Shown piece by piece: positions 34,001-42,497 of a stretch of DNA of 64,000 nt (its first letter is position 1; the number at the start of each line of letters is the position of its first letter). This stretch comes from Streptomyces sp. JJ38 (GTDB lineage Bacteria > Actinomycetota > Actinomycetes > Streptomycetales > Streptomycetaceae), in the NCBI RefSeq assembly GCF_019303475.1, contig NZ_JABLSI010000015.1, positions 62,641 through 126,640 of the forward strand, written 5' to 3'. The notes under the pieces were generated by a model that was given only the letters and a program-made list of their open reading frames with translations, did no database searches and was not told where the DNA came from. A program made the position numbers and the translations under genes.

Positions 34001-34474
34001 GTGGAGATCACTGTGCAGTGGGTACGGACCTCGTGGACCAAGGAGTCGCGGGGAGGTGAGAGTGCCGCGCGCAGGAATGCCGCCCCGATCGGGTTCCCTC
34101 TTCCACATGCGTCGAGTTCGCTGGCGCACGTGGTGCGCATGCGTGAGGAGAATGGCTTTCAGCCTCATGTCACTCTTGAGGACCTCGGCAAGGCCGATGT
34201 CCAACTCCGTGAAGTCGAAGGACGTCTGCGGGTCTTCCCGCGAGTGCAGCCTTTGCTTGCCCTGCCGCCGCGGCGACGACGCCGGCCGGCCGTGCGACTT
34301 GCCCCCGGGCAGTGGGCCCGTTGGCAGCTGAACTACCGCTTCAGCAGCGCACTGGGGATCCGGGACTGGTCCTACTGGTTGGACACCTTCAACATCGCCT
34401 ACGGGCCGGTGACCACTGACCTGTTCTGTGAAACGCCTGACTTCTTCATCGACGAGCGGGGCCCCGTCCGCTAG
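34001..34474 (+). CDS. Unrecognised protein, second of a coupled pair
   Basis: A 157-residue protein with no recognised domain. A GTG start has GGGGAG nine bases upstream inside the preceding gene, so both are probably made together. Notable parts are a basic stretch [13 protein letters not shown] near 87-99 and an aromatic C-terminal region around DWSYWLDTFNIAYGPVTTDLF. Base composition is atypical for the window, as for its partner. It could be a small toxin, immunity or phage-derived protein, but nothing in it proves that. Confidence 0.55.
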   Translation: MEITVQWVRTSWTKESRGGESAARRNAAPIGFPLPHASSSLAHVVRMREENGFQPHVTLEDLGKADVQLREVEGRLRVFPRVQPLLALPPRRRRRPAVRLAPGQWARWQLNYRFSSALGIRDWSYWLDTFNIAYGPVTTDLFCETPDFFIDERGPVR

Positions 34475-34534
34475 CGCTGGCTGACGTGACCAGCGAGAGG
34501 TTGCGGCCCCTGCCATCATGCGCCCGTCGTCACC

Positions 34535-34846
34535 ATGGATTCGTCAAACGCCCCCGACCAACTACTCCGCGCCCAGCTGACGCAGGTGCTCAGCGGCATC
34601 GAGCCCTGGGACGATCACGAGCAGACACACCTTGCTGCAACAGCAGAGTGGATCACCAGCGGAGCGCCTCCCTACAGGACGCTTAAGCCTGCCACCCCCG
34701 CGAAGCACCTGGTCAGCTACTTCGTCGTGCTCGACAGGTGGCCGCGCGCAGCCTGGGGTAGGCCCTCGGAGGAAGCTCCAAGCGAAGCCGCAGCTACCAG
34801 GCCGGAGCTCCTAATTTCCTTGCAGGTGCGAGGAAGATGGCCGTAG
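34535..34846 (+). pseudogene. NUDIX hydrolase gene fragment (5' end only)
   Basis: From the ATG at 34535 the frame reads an N-terminus typical of Streptomyces NUDIX proteins: HLAATAEWITSGAPPYRTLK followed by HLVSYFVVLD. Similarity ends near 34745, before the NUDIX box, and an unrelated sequence runs to the stop at 34846. The catalytic domain is therefore missing. With the MazG-like stub at 33207 it brackets the two unrecognised genes. Confidence 0.6.
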
Positions 34847-34849
34847 GTT
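34820..34849 (+). promoter_or_regulatory. Promoter of the TOBE regulator (leaderless)
   Basis: TTGCAG at 34820-34825 and TAGGTT at 34844-34849 are separated by 18 bases and end seven bases before the ATG. This fits a vegetative promoter producing a leaderless mRNA. Confidence 0.55.
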
Positions 34850-34856
34850 GACGCAC

Positions 34857-35252
34857 ATGCAGTCCTACACCATCGGACAGGCGGCCCGGTTGCTCGGTGT
34901 CAGCCCCGACACCGCGCGTCGCTGGGCGGACGCCGGCCGGGTCGCGACCCACCGCGACGACTCCGGGCGCCGCCTCGTCGACGGCCGCGACCTGGCCGCC
35001 TTCGCCGTCGAGCTGGGCCAGGGAGCGCACGGTGAGGACGAGGTGGCCTACACCTCGGCCCGCAACGCCTTCTCCGGCATCGTCACGGGCGTCACGCTCG
35101 GCGACGTCGCGGCGCAGGTGGAGATCCAGGCCGGGCCGCACCGCCTCGTCTCCCTCCTGACCAGGGAGGCCGTCGAGGAGCTGGGGCTTGAGGTGGGCGT
35201 CCGGGCGGTCGCCCGCGTGAAGTCCACCAGCGTCCACATCGACCGCCCGTGA
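34857..35252 (+). CDS. MerR-like HTH protein with TOBE (molybdopterin/molybdate) domain
   Basis: A 131-residue two-domain protein. Residues 1-55 form an excisionase/MerR-type HTH (YTIGQAARLLGVSPDTARRW); residues about 65-130 are a TOBE/Mop oxyanion-binding domain (ARNAFSGIVTGVTLGDVAAQ, ending VKSTSVHIDRP). It probably senses molybdate and controls the modA-modBC genes that follow 31 bases later, replacing ModE. ATG at 34857 is preferred to TTG at 34848 because the promoter suggests a leaderless transcript. Confidence 0.85.
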   Translation: MQSYTIGQAARLLGVSPDTARRWADAGRVATHRDDSGRRLVDGRDLAAFAVELGQGAHGEDEVAYTSARNAFSGIVTGVTLGDVAAQVEIQAGPHRLVSLLTREAVEELGLEVGVRAVARVKSTSVHIDRP

Positions 35253-35283
35253 CGCGCCCGCGATCCGCCCCCGAGGAGCTCCC

Positions 35284-36048
35284 GTGTTCACCGCCCGACG
35301 CCGCCCCCGGCACCGCGCCGCCGCCCTGCTCGCCACCGCCCTGCTCGTCCCGACGGCGGCCTGCGGCGGCGGGGACGGGGGCGGCGCCAGGCTGACCGTG
35401 CTCGCCGCCTCCTCCCTCACCGACGCCTTCGAGGAGGCCGGCGCCGCCTGGGAGAGGGAGAACCCCGGCACGGAGGTGTCGTTCTCCTTCGCCGGCTCGC
35501 AGGAGCTCGTCTCCCAGGTGCGCCAGGGCGCCCCCGCCGACGTGATCGCCACCGCCGACAGCCGGACGATGGACGACATCGCGGACGACACCGAGCACCG
35601 GGCGACGTTCGCGACCAACCGGCTGGTCATCGTCGTCGGCGCGGGCAATCCGCACGGGGTCGACGAGCTGACGGACCTGGCCGACCCCGGGCTCACGGTC
35701 GTCCTCGCCGCGCCGGAGGTCCCCGTCGGCGGCTACAGCCGCCAGGTCCTCGACCGGCAGGACGTGGACGTGCGGACGGTCTCCGAGGAGCCCAACGTGC
35801 GGGCCGTCCTCAGCAAGGTGGAGCTGGGCGAGGCCGACGCGGGCATCGTCTACCGGACGGATGCCGCCGTCGCCGCCGACAGGGTCGACGCCGTCGAGAT
35901 ACCGGAGGAGCAGAACCAGCTCGCCTCCTACCCCGTGGCCGTGCTGAAGGAGTCCGGGCGGCCAAAGGCCGCGGCCTCCTTCGTGGAGTGGCTGCGGGGC
36001 CCGGAGGCGCGGAAGATCCTCGCCGAGCACGGCTTCCAGCAGCCGTAG
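35284..36048 (+). CDS. modA: Molybdate ABC transporter binding lipoprotein ModA
   Basis: A 254-residue binding protein with a signal peptide and lipobox-like TAAC (about 24-27). Family signatures are LTVLAASSLTDAFEEAG, SFAGSQELVSQVRQGAPADV, and VELGEADAGIVYRTDA, residues that surround the bound oxyanion. It delivers molybdate (or tungstate) to the ModBC transporter. GTG start with GAGGAG upstream. Confidence 0.93.
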   Translation: MFTARRRPRHRAAALLATALLVPTAACGGGDGGGARLTVLAASSLTDAFEEAGAAWERENPGTEVSFSFAGSQELVSQVRQGAPADVIATADSRTMDDIADDTEHRATFATNRLVIVVGAGNPHGVDELTDLADPGLTVVLAAPEVPVGGYSRQVLDRQDVDVRTVSEEPNVRAVLSKVELGEADAGIVYRTDAAVAADRVDAVEIPEEQNQLASYPVAVLKESGRPKAAASFVEWLRGPEARKILAEHGFQQP

Positions 36049-36082
36049 AGCCCCCAGCGCCGGCCCCCGACGCCCCCGGAAC

Positions 36083-38092
36083 GTGTCCGCCATGCCTCGA
36101 TCCACCGCCCCCGCTCCCCGACCGCCCCGGCCCCCCCGGAGCCCCGGCCGTCGTCGCGGCCCGCGCGCGCCCCTCGCGCTCGTGCTGCCCGCCCTGCTCG
36201 CCGTGGCGTTCCTGGTCCTGCCGCTGCTCGGCGTCCTGAGCCGGACCCGGTGGGACGAGCTGGGCGGGCACCTCACCGACCCGCGCACGGTCGAGGCCGT
36301 GCGGCTCTCCCTCGTCGTCTCCGGCTGGGCGCTGGGCCTGTCCCTGCTCCTGGGCGTGCCGCTCGCGTGGGTGCTCGCCCGGGTGCCGTTCCCCGGCAAG
36401 GCGCTCGTCCGCTCCCTGGTGCTGCTGCCCATGGTGCTGCCGCCGACGGTCGCCGGGGTGGCGCTGCTGCTCGGCCTCGGCCGGCGCGGGCTGCTCGGGC
36501 CGTGGCTGGAGGACACGTTCGGCGTCACGCTGCCGTTCCACACCTCGGGCGCCGTCGTCGCGGCCACGTTCGTGTCCATGCCGTTCCTCGTCATCAGCCT
36601 GGAGGGCGCCTTCGCCGGGCTGCGGCCCCGGTACGAGGAGACGGCGGCGTCGCTGGGCGCGTCCCCGCTGCGGGTCTTCGCCACGGTGACGCTGCCGATG
36701 GTGGCCCCCGGGCTCGCCGCCGGCGCGGCCCTGACCTGGGCCCGCGCCCTGGGCGAGTTCGGGGCGACCATCACCTTCGCGGGCAACCTCCCCGGCGTCA
36801 CCCAGACCCTGCCGCTGGAGGTCTACCTCCTGCTCCAGGACGAGCCGCAGGCCGCCACCTCCGTCTCCCTGCTGCTGCTCGCCGTCGCGATGGCGGTCCT
36901 CGTCGCGCTGCGCGGCCGGTGGACGGCCGTGGGCACCGGCCCGGGGACGGGACGCCGGGGGCCCGCCCCGGCGGCGGAACCGGAGACGGGCCCGGAGCCC
37001 GGGTCGCGGGTCACCGAACGCGGGGCCCGGCTGCCCGAGGAGGCTCCCGCCGACCGCCGCTGGGCCCTGCACGCCGAGCTGACCGGCTTTACCCGGCTCA
37101 CCCTCGACGCCGAACCGGGCACCACCATCGCCGTCGTCGGCCCGAACGGCGCGGGCAAGACGACGCTGCTGCGGGCCCTCCTCGGCCTCACACCCCGCGC
37201 CCACGCCACCCTGCGCCTCGGCGACGACGACGTCACCGGCCGCCCGCCGCACCGCCGCCACGTGGCCTGGGTGCCGCAGGACGGCGCGCTCTTCCCGCAC
37301 CTGTCCGCCCTGGCCAACACCGCGTACGGGCTGCGGGCCCTCGGCACCGGGCGCGTGGTCGCCCGCCGGGCCGCCCGCATCTGGCTGGAGCGGCTCGGCG
37401 TCGGCCACCTCGCCCACCGCAGGCCCGCCCAGCTCTCCGGCGGGCAGGCCCAGCGCGTCGCCCTCGCCCGGGCCCTGGCCACCCGGCCCCGGCTGCTCCT
37501 GCTCGACGAGCCCCTCGCCGCGCTCGACCAGACCACCCGCGCCCACGTCCGCCACACCCTGCGCACCCATCTGCGGTACTTCGGCGGGGTGTGCCTCATC
37601 GTCACGCACGACCCCGTGGAGGCCGTCTCGCTCGCGGACCGCGTCCTCGTGCTGGACGAGGGCCGCGCGCTCCAGTACGCCCCGCCCGCCGAGGTGAGCC
37701 GCCACCCGCGCTCTCCCTGGGTCGCCCGGATGCTGGGGCGCAACGCCTGGCCGGGCACCGGGACGGCCGAGGGGCTGGCCCTGGCCGGGGGCGGGCACCT
37801 CGTCGTCGCCGAGCCCGGTGCGGCCGGGGACGAGGCCTTGGCGATCATCCCGCCGGAGGCCGTCTCCGTGCACCGCGACCGCCCCGGCGGCAGCCCCCGC
37901 AACGTCTGGCCCGGCACCGTCCGCGAGATCACCGGGCTCGGCAGCCGGCTGCGGGTGCTCGTGGCGTCCGACGCGGCGCCCGACCTCGTCGCCGAGATCA
38001 CCCCGGGGGCCGCGGCCGAGCTGGGCCTGGCCGAGGGCGTCGAGGTGTGGACGAGCGTCAAGGCGACGGAGGTCACCCTCGTCGCCCGCTGA
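36083..38092 (+). CDS. modBC: Fused molybdate transporter permease-ATPase (ModB-ModC)
   Basis: A 669-residue fusion. Residues about 30-275 are a ModB permease with five or six helices and the coupling loop [15 protein letters not shown]. After a 60-residue Pro/Gly/Glu-rich linker, residues about 325-550 are the ATPase: GPNGAGKTT (353-361), LSGGQ near 451 and [14 protein letters not shown]-terminal TOBE domain ([20 protein letters not shown]) follows. Fusion means the complex forms from two identical chains. Start GTG 36083; ATG 36092 is possible and has no better ribosome site. Confidence 0.92.
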   Translation: MSAMPRSTAPAPRPPRPPRSPGRRRGPRAPLALVLPALLAVAFLVLPLLGVLSRTRWDELGGHLTDPRTVEAVRLSLVVSGWALGLSLLLGVPLAWVLARVPFPGKALVRSLVLLPMVLPPTVAGVALLLGLGRRGLLGPWLEDTFGVTLPFHTSGAVVAATFVSMPFLVISLEGAFAGLRPRYEETAASLGASPLRVFATVTLPMVAPGLAAGAALTWARALGEFGATITFAGNLPGVTQTLPLEVYLLLQDEPQAATSVSLLLLAVAMAVLVALRGRWTAVGTGPGTGRRGPAPAAEPETGPEPGSRVTERGARLPEEAPADRRWALHAELTGFTRLTLDAEPGTTIAVVGPNGAGKTTLLRALLGLTPRAHATLRLGDDDVTGRPPHRRHVAWVPQDGALFPHLSALANTAYGLRALGTGRVVARRAARIWLERLGVGHLAHRRPAQLSGGQAQRVALARALATRPRLLLLDEPLAALDQTTRAHVRHTLRTHLRYFGGVCLIVTHDPVEAVSLADRVLVLDEGRALQYAPPAEVSRHPRSPWVARMLGRNAWPGTGTAEGLALAGGGHLVVAEPGAAGDEALAIIPPEAVSVHRDRPGGSPRNVWPGTVREITGLGSRLRVLVASDAAPDLVAEITPGAAAELGLAEGVEVWTSVKATEVTLVAR

Positions 38093-38100
38093 GCGCACAC

Positions 38101-38106
38101 TACGCT
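38101..38106 (+). promoter_or_regulatory. Likely -10 box of ynfA
   Basis: TACGCT ends six bases before the ATG and no ribosome site is present, so a leaderless transcript is likely. Confidence 0.4.
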
Positions 38107-38112
38107 CCGCCC

Positions 38113-38445
38113 ATGACCGTCGGGCGATCCGTGCTGCTGTTCCTGCTCGCCGCGCTGCTGGAGATCGGCGGGGCGTGGCTGGTGTGGCAGGGCGTGCGCG
38201 AGCACCGCGGGTGGCTCTGGGTGGGCGCGGGCGTCCTGGCCCTCGGCGGCTACGGCTTCGTGGCCACCTTCCAGCCCGACGCCAACTTCGGCCGCATCCT
38301 CGCGGCCTACGGCGGGGTGTTCGTCGCCGGGTCACTGGCCTGGGGCATGATCGTGGACGGCTTCCGCCCCGACCGCTGGGACGTCATGGGCGCCCTCGTG
38401 TGCCTCGTCGGCGTGGCGGTCATCATGTACCCACCGCGCGGTTAG
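38113..38445 (+). CDS. YnfA family (UPF0060) membrane protein
   Basis: A 110-residue membrane protein with four helices that fill nearly the whole sequence. The signatures [24 protein letters not shown] and the end [20 protein letters not shown] are those of YnfA, a small-multidrug-resistance-like family. Its transport substrate is not settled. Confidence 0.9.
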   Translation: MTVGRSVLLFLLAALLEIGGAWLVWQGVREHRGWLWVGAGVLALGGYGFVATFQPDANFGRILAAYGGVFVAGSLAWGMIVDGFRPDRWDVMGALVCLVGVAVIMYPPRG

Positions 38446-38487
38446 CAGGGCGGCCGCGCCGGGGAGCCACGTGAGAAAGGGACTCGT

Positions 38488-39252
38488 ATGACCAGCCGTA
38501 CCGCCGTCGTGACCGGAGCCAGCAGCGGGATCGGCGCGGCGACCGCGCGGCGGCTGGCCGAGGAGGGCTACCGCGTCGTGCTGACCGCCCGCCGGGCCGA
38601 CCGGCTGGCGGCCCTGGAGAAGGAGCTGACGGCGGCCGGCCTGGCCGCCGAGGCCCGCCCGCTGGACGTCACCGACCGGGCGGCGGTGGACGCCTTCGCC
38701 GCCTCGCTGAGCCCCGGGGGCGTGCAGGTGCTGGTCAACAACGCGGGCGGGGCGCTGGGCACCGAGTCCGTGGCCGAGGGCGACCCGGCGGACTGGCGGG
38801 CGATGTACGAGATCAACGTGCTCGGCGTCCTGCACATGACGCAGGCCCTCCTGCCCTCCCTCACCGCCGCGCCCGACGGCGGCACGGTCGTCGTCGTGTC
38901 CTCGACCGCCGGGCACGGGGTGTACGAGGGCGGGGGCGGCTACGCCGCGGCGAAGTACGGGGCCCACGCCCTGACGGAGACGCTGCGGCTGGAGCTGTGC
39001 GGGGAGCCGGTGCGCGTCATCGAGGTCGCGCCCGGCATGGTCCGCACCGAGGAGTTCGCGCTCACCCGCTTCAGGGGCGACGCGGAGCGGGCCGAGGCCG
39101 TGTACGCGGGCGTGCCGGACCCGCTGCGCGCGGAGGACGTGGCCGACACCATCGGCTGGGCCGTCACCCGCCCCCCGCACGTCAACGTGGACCTGCTCGT
39201 CGTCCGCCCGCGCGCCCAGGCCGCCAACCGCAAGGTGCACCGCGAGGGCTGA
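38488..39252 (+). CDS. Short-chain dehydrogenase/reductase
   Basis: A 254-residue classical SDR. Cofactor loop TGASSGIGAATARRL (about 9-23) with following Arg residues suggesting NADP preference, NNAGG (about 87-91), catalytic Ser in VVVSSTAGHGVYEG and YAAAKYGAHAL with the Tyr/Lys pair. The closest general type is the YdfG-like serine 3-dehydrogenase/NADP-dependent 3-hydroxy acid group; the substrate is not known. It converges on rtcB with only seven bases between. Confidence 0.88.
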   Translation: MTSRTAVVTGASSGIGAATARRLAEEGYRVVLTARRADRLAALEKELTAAGLAAEARPLDVTDRAAVDAFAASLSPGGVQVLVNNAGGALGTESVAEGDPADWRAMYEINVLGVLHMTQALLPSLTAAPDGGTVVVVSSTAGHGVYEGGGGYAAAKYGAHALTETLRLELCGEPVRVIEVAPGMVRTEEFALTRFRGDAERAEAVYAGVPDPLRAEDVADTIGWAVTRPPHVNVDLLVVRPRAQAANRKVHREG

Positions 39253-39259
39253 GCGGCGG

Positions 39260-40453
39260 TCAGCCCTTCACGCACACCACCTGCCGCAGCTGGGCCACGA
39301 CCTCCACCAGGTCCCGCTGCTGGTCGATGACCTGCTCGATCGGCTTGTAGGCGCCGGGGATCTCGTCGACGACGCCGGAGTCCTTGCGGCACTCCACGCC
39401 CTGCGTCTGCCGCTCCAGGTCCTGGGTCGTGAACCGCTTGCGCGCCTGGTTCCGGCTCATCCGGCGGCCGGCGCCGTGCGAGGCGGAGTTGAAGGACGCG
39501 GCGTTGCCGAGCCCCTTCACGATGTAGGAGCCGGTGCCCATCGAGCCGGGGATGATGCCGTACTCGCCGCTGCCCGCGCGGATCGCGCCCTTGCGGGTGA
39601 CGAGCAGGTCCACGCCCTCGTAGCGCTCCTCGGCGACGTAGTTGTGGTGGCAGGAGATCACCGGGTCGAAGGTCGGCTTGGCCTTCCTGAACTCCTTGCG
39701 GAGCACGTCGAGCGAGAGCGCCATCATGACCTCGCGGTTGTGCCGCGCGTACTCCTGCGCCCAGAACAGGTCGTGCCGGTAGGCCGCCATCTGCGGGGTG
39801 TCGGCGACGAAGACCGCCAGGTCGCGGTCGATCAGGCCCTGGTTGTGCGGCAGGCTCTGGGCGACGCCGATGTGGTGGTCGGCCAGTTCCTTGCCGATGT
39901 TGCGGGAGCCGGAGTGCAGCATGACCCACACCGAACCGGACGTATCCACGCAAAGCTCCCAGAAGTGATTCCCGGAGCCAAGCGTTCCCATCTGCCTGGC
40001 CGCCCGGTCCCGCCGGAAGTGGACCGGCTCCGCGACGCCGTCGAAGCGCGCCCAGAAGTCGTCCCAGCGGGCCGCCGGAACGCCGTGCAGGCGCCGCGGG
40101 TCGACGGCCTCGTCGTGCATACCGCGGCCCACCGGGATCGCCGCCTCGATCTTCGACCGCAGCCGCGAGAGGTCCCCGGGGAGGTCGTTCGCGGTCAGCG
40201 AGGTGCGGACGGCGGACATGCCGCAGCCGATGTCCACACCGACGGCGGCCGGGCACACCGCGCCCCGCATGGCGATGACGGACCCCACCGTCGCGCCCTT
40301 GCCGAAGTGGACGTCGGGCATGACGGCCAGACCCTTGATCCAGGGCAGGGTGGTGGTGTTCCGCAGCTGCCGCATCGCCACGTCCTCGACCCCGGCCGGG
40401 TCCGTCCACATCCGGATCGGGACCCGCGCCCCCTCGACCTCGATGTACGACAT
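39260..40453 (-). CDS. rtcB: RNA-splicing ligase RtcB
   Basis: A 397-residue GTP-dependent RNA ligase that joins 2',3'-cyclic-phosphate (or 3'-phosphate) ends to 5'-OH ends. Metal ligands are in GVDIGCGMSAV, LGSGNHFWEL, LHSGSRNIGK and CHHNYVAEE; the guanylylated histidine lies in SHGAGRRMSR. It would act in RNA repair, for example after toxin cleavage of tRNA. ATG at 40453 has GGGGGAG nine bases upstream; the TTG nine bases earlier is less likely. No Archease or RtcA gene is adjacent. Confidence 0.92.
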   Translation of the reverse strand: MSYIEVEGARVPIRMWTDPAGVEDVAMRQLRNTTTLPWIKGLAVMPDVHFGKGATVGSVIAMRGAVCPAAVGVDIGCGMSAVRTSLTANDLPGDLSRLRSKIEAAIPVGRGMHDEAVDPRRLHGVPAARWDDFWARFDGVAEPVHFRRDRAARQMGTLGSGNHFWELCVDTSGSVWVMLHSGSRNIGKELADHHIGVAQSLPHNQGLIDRDLAVFVADTPQMAAYRHDLFWAQEYARHNREVMMALSLDVLRKEFRKAKPTFDPVISCHHNYVAEERYEGVDLLVTRKGAIRAGSGEYGIIPGSMGTGSYIVKGLGNAASFNSASHGAGRRMSRNQARKRFTTQDLERQTQGVECRKDSGVVDEIPGAYKPIEQVIDQQRDLVEVVAQLRQVVCVKG

Positions 40454-40645
40454 GGTGTCCAACTCCCCCTACGTGACGATTCTCAACCCGACGCAGAATC
40501 CGGACAAGGCGCGACAAACAGCCCGGCAGGCCGGACGTCGGTGCGTGGGTTGCTGTAGACATTGTCTTCTGCCGCCCCGAGCGGGCGGCAACACGTTTTC
40601 GACGTCGAGCCGATCGACGCGACGAGCGAGTGCAGGGAGGCCAAC

Positions 40646-41635
40646 GTGCGGCGCAGGACGTACCTGGGCGGCCCCGCGGCCCTCGCGGCGCTGACCGTGG
40701 TCCTGGCGGGCTGCACGGACGGCGTCGTCGGCGGCGGCCCGAACGACGGCAAGTCCGACGCGTTCACCAGCTCGACGCACGACAAGAAGCCCGGCCGGTA
40801 CCGCACCCTCCCCGAGCCATGCGGTTCGCTGGACCGGGACGCGCTGCGCAAGGCGCTGTTCCCGGAGGGCGACGGCGAGGGCTCCACGGCGTCCACCCAC
40901 CCCACGGACTCCGTCCTGGACGGCGAGGCGGCCGTCACCTTCGACACCGACCGCCGCGTCGGATGCAGCTGGAAGAGCTCCACCCCGCTGGGCAGCCGCC
41001 ACCTTTCGCTGGACTTCGAGCGCGTCGTCTCCTACGACCCCGAGGTCAGCGACGACGACCGGGCCCTTGAGCTCTTCGACCTGCGCGCCGCGGAGGCCGG
41101 CATCCCGGCCGAGCCGCCGGCCGGGGACGGCGGCGGCGAGGGGGACGGGGAGGAGACCGGCGAGCCCTCAAAGGAGCCGACGAGGGAGCCCTCGGACTCC
41201 GAGTCGACCCCCGCCTCCGGCACCGCGTCGGACGAGCCGGGCAGCGGAGCCGCGAAGGACGCCGGGGGCGACACCGGAGCCCCGGACGACGGCGGGGGCG
41301 CCACCCAGCCCGCCTCGGCGGGCCAGGAGCCGCCGCCCACGGACGGGGCCAGCGGTGACGGGGCCAGCGGCCGGTCCACGCCCGACATCGGCCCGGAGCT
41401 CGCCCCGCGTCCCCTGGAGAACGTCGGCGAGAACGCCTACCTCGACGACAAGCTGGTCACCGCCGACGCCGGCGTCCACCGGGACGTCACGCTGGTCTTC
41501 CGCACCGGCAACGTCATCGTCACCGTCCAGTACAACCAGTGGTCCACCGACAAGCGCCGCCTGCCCGACAGCGAACAGCTGCAACGGCAGGCCGACCGCC
41601 TCGCGAAGCAGATCGCCCGGCGGCTCGACAGTTGA
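40646..41635 (+). CDS. Secreted lipoprotein, DUF3558-like
   Basis: A 329-residue lipoprotein. RRRTYLGG begins the signal peptide and VLAGC is the lipobox (about 24-28). Two conserved parts, about 55-150 and 250-329, are split by a 100-residue Gly/Glu/Ser/Pro/Asp-rich linker. The C-terminal pattern (ENAYLDDKL, RTGNVIVTVQY, then a QLQRQADRLAKQIARRL helix) matches the neighbouring lipoprotein, so the two are paralogues. GTG at 40646 follows AGGGAGG by five bases. The upstream ~190 bases, shared with divergent rtcB, contain a GCCGCCC-cgagc-GGGCGGC hairpin at 40571-40589. Confidence 0.75.
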   Translation: MRRRTYLGGPAALAALTVVLAGCTDGVVGGGPNDGKSDAFTSSTHDKKPGRYRTLPEPCGSLDRDALRKALFPEGDGEGSTASTHPTDSVLDGEAAVTFDTDRRVGCSWKSSTPLGSRHLSLDFERVVSYDPEVSDDDRALELFDLRAAEAGIPAEPPAGDGGGEGDGEETGEPSKEPTREPSDSESTPASGTASDEPGSGAAKDAGGDTGAPDDGGGATQPASAGQEPPPTDGASGDGASGRSTPDIGPELAPRPLENVGENAYLDDKLVTADAGVHRDVTLVFRTGNVIVTVQYNQWSTDKRRLPDSEQLQRQADRLAKQIARRLDS

Positions 41636-41661
41636 TCCGAGACCGGGAAAGCGAAGCCACC

Positions 41662-42408
41662 ATGCTCCACACCGCCCCGACCCTGCGCCGCGCGCTCGCG
41701 CTCGCGGCCATACCCGCGCTGCTCGTCACCGGCTGCCTCGGCGGCGGGGACGACGGCAAGGCGGCCGAGTCCCCGTCCCCGAAGGCCGAGTCCGCCGAGC
41801 CCACGCCCGAGCCGGTGAAGTACTCCACGCTGCCGGACACCTGCAAGCTGGTGCCGGCAAAGCTCGTCGAGGAGCTCGTGCCGGAGGTCGACCACAAGAG
41901 CGGTGAGCCGCTCAAGACCTCGGACGTCGCCACCTACAACGGCTGCCAGTGGTCCGCGCTGGAGGACTACGACTACCGCACCCTCGTGGTGTCGCTGCGC
42001 CGTCACGAGTCGGAGGTCGGGGTCGGCAGCGGTGACGAACGCGCCGCGCGGTACGCCGAGTCCCAGATCAAGAAGCTCACCGGCGACAAATCCCTCAAGG
42101 GCGTCGAGCAGACCGCGGTCGAGGGCGTCGGCGACGAGGCCACCGGCATCGCCTACGAGCACACGTCCGACGGCGACGACTACCGCACCCGCACCGTCGT
42201 GGCCCGGACCGGCAACGTCGTCGTTGTCGTCGACTACGGCGGTACCGGCTTCGAGGACGGCGAGAAGCCGAGCGCGAAGGACCTGGGCGAACCCGCCGAG
42301 AAGGCTGCGAAACAGACCATCGCGGCCCTGGACAAGGCCAAGGACCAGCCGAAGGACGAAGCCGAGGACAAGGCCGAGGACAAGGCCGAGGGCGAGACCG
42401 AGGCGTAA
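41662..42408 (+). CDS. Secreted lipoprotein, DUF3558 family
   Basis: A 248-residue lipoprotein with lipobox VTGC (about 23-26) and a Ser/Pro/Glu linker, then a DUF3558-type domain: YSTLPDTCKLVPAKLVEELV, a single internal Cys (NGCQW) that could form a disulfide with the first, and RTGNVVVVVDYGG. The last 25 residues repeat Lys/Asp/Glu/Ala units. The role of the family is unknown; it lies 26 bases after its paralogue and probably in one operon. Confidence 0.78.
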   Translation: MLHTAPTLRRALALAAIPALLVTGCLGGGDDGKAAESPSPKAESAEPTPEPVKYSTLPDTCKLVPAKLVEELVPEVDHKSGEPLKTSDVATYNGCQWSALEDYDYRTLVVSLRRHESEVGVGSGDERAARYAESQIKKLTGDKSLKGVEQTAVEGVGDEATGIAYEHTSDGDDYRTRTVVARTGNVVVVVDYGGTGFEDGEKPSAKDLGEPAEKAAKQTIAALDKAKDQPKDEAEDKAEDKAEGETEA

Positions 42409-42497
42409 CCCGGGACACCCCTCCCGCCGGGCATGCCCTTGACAACGTGTGCCAGGCTGGGCGCCGCTCACGTGTCCAGAGCGGGAGGAGACCGCGG

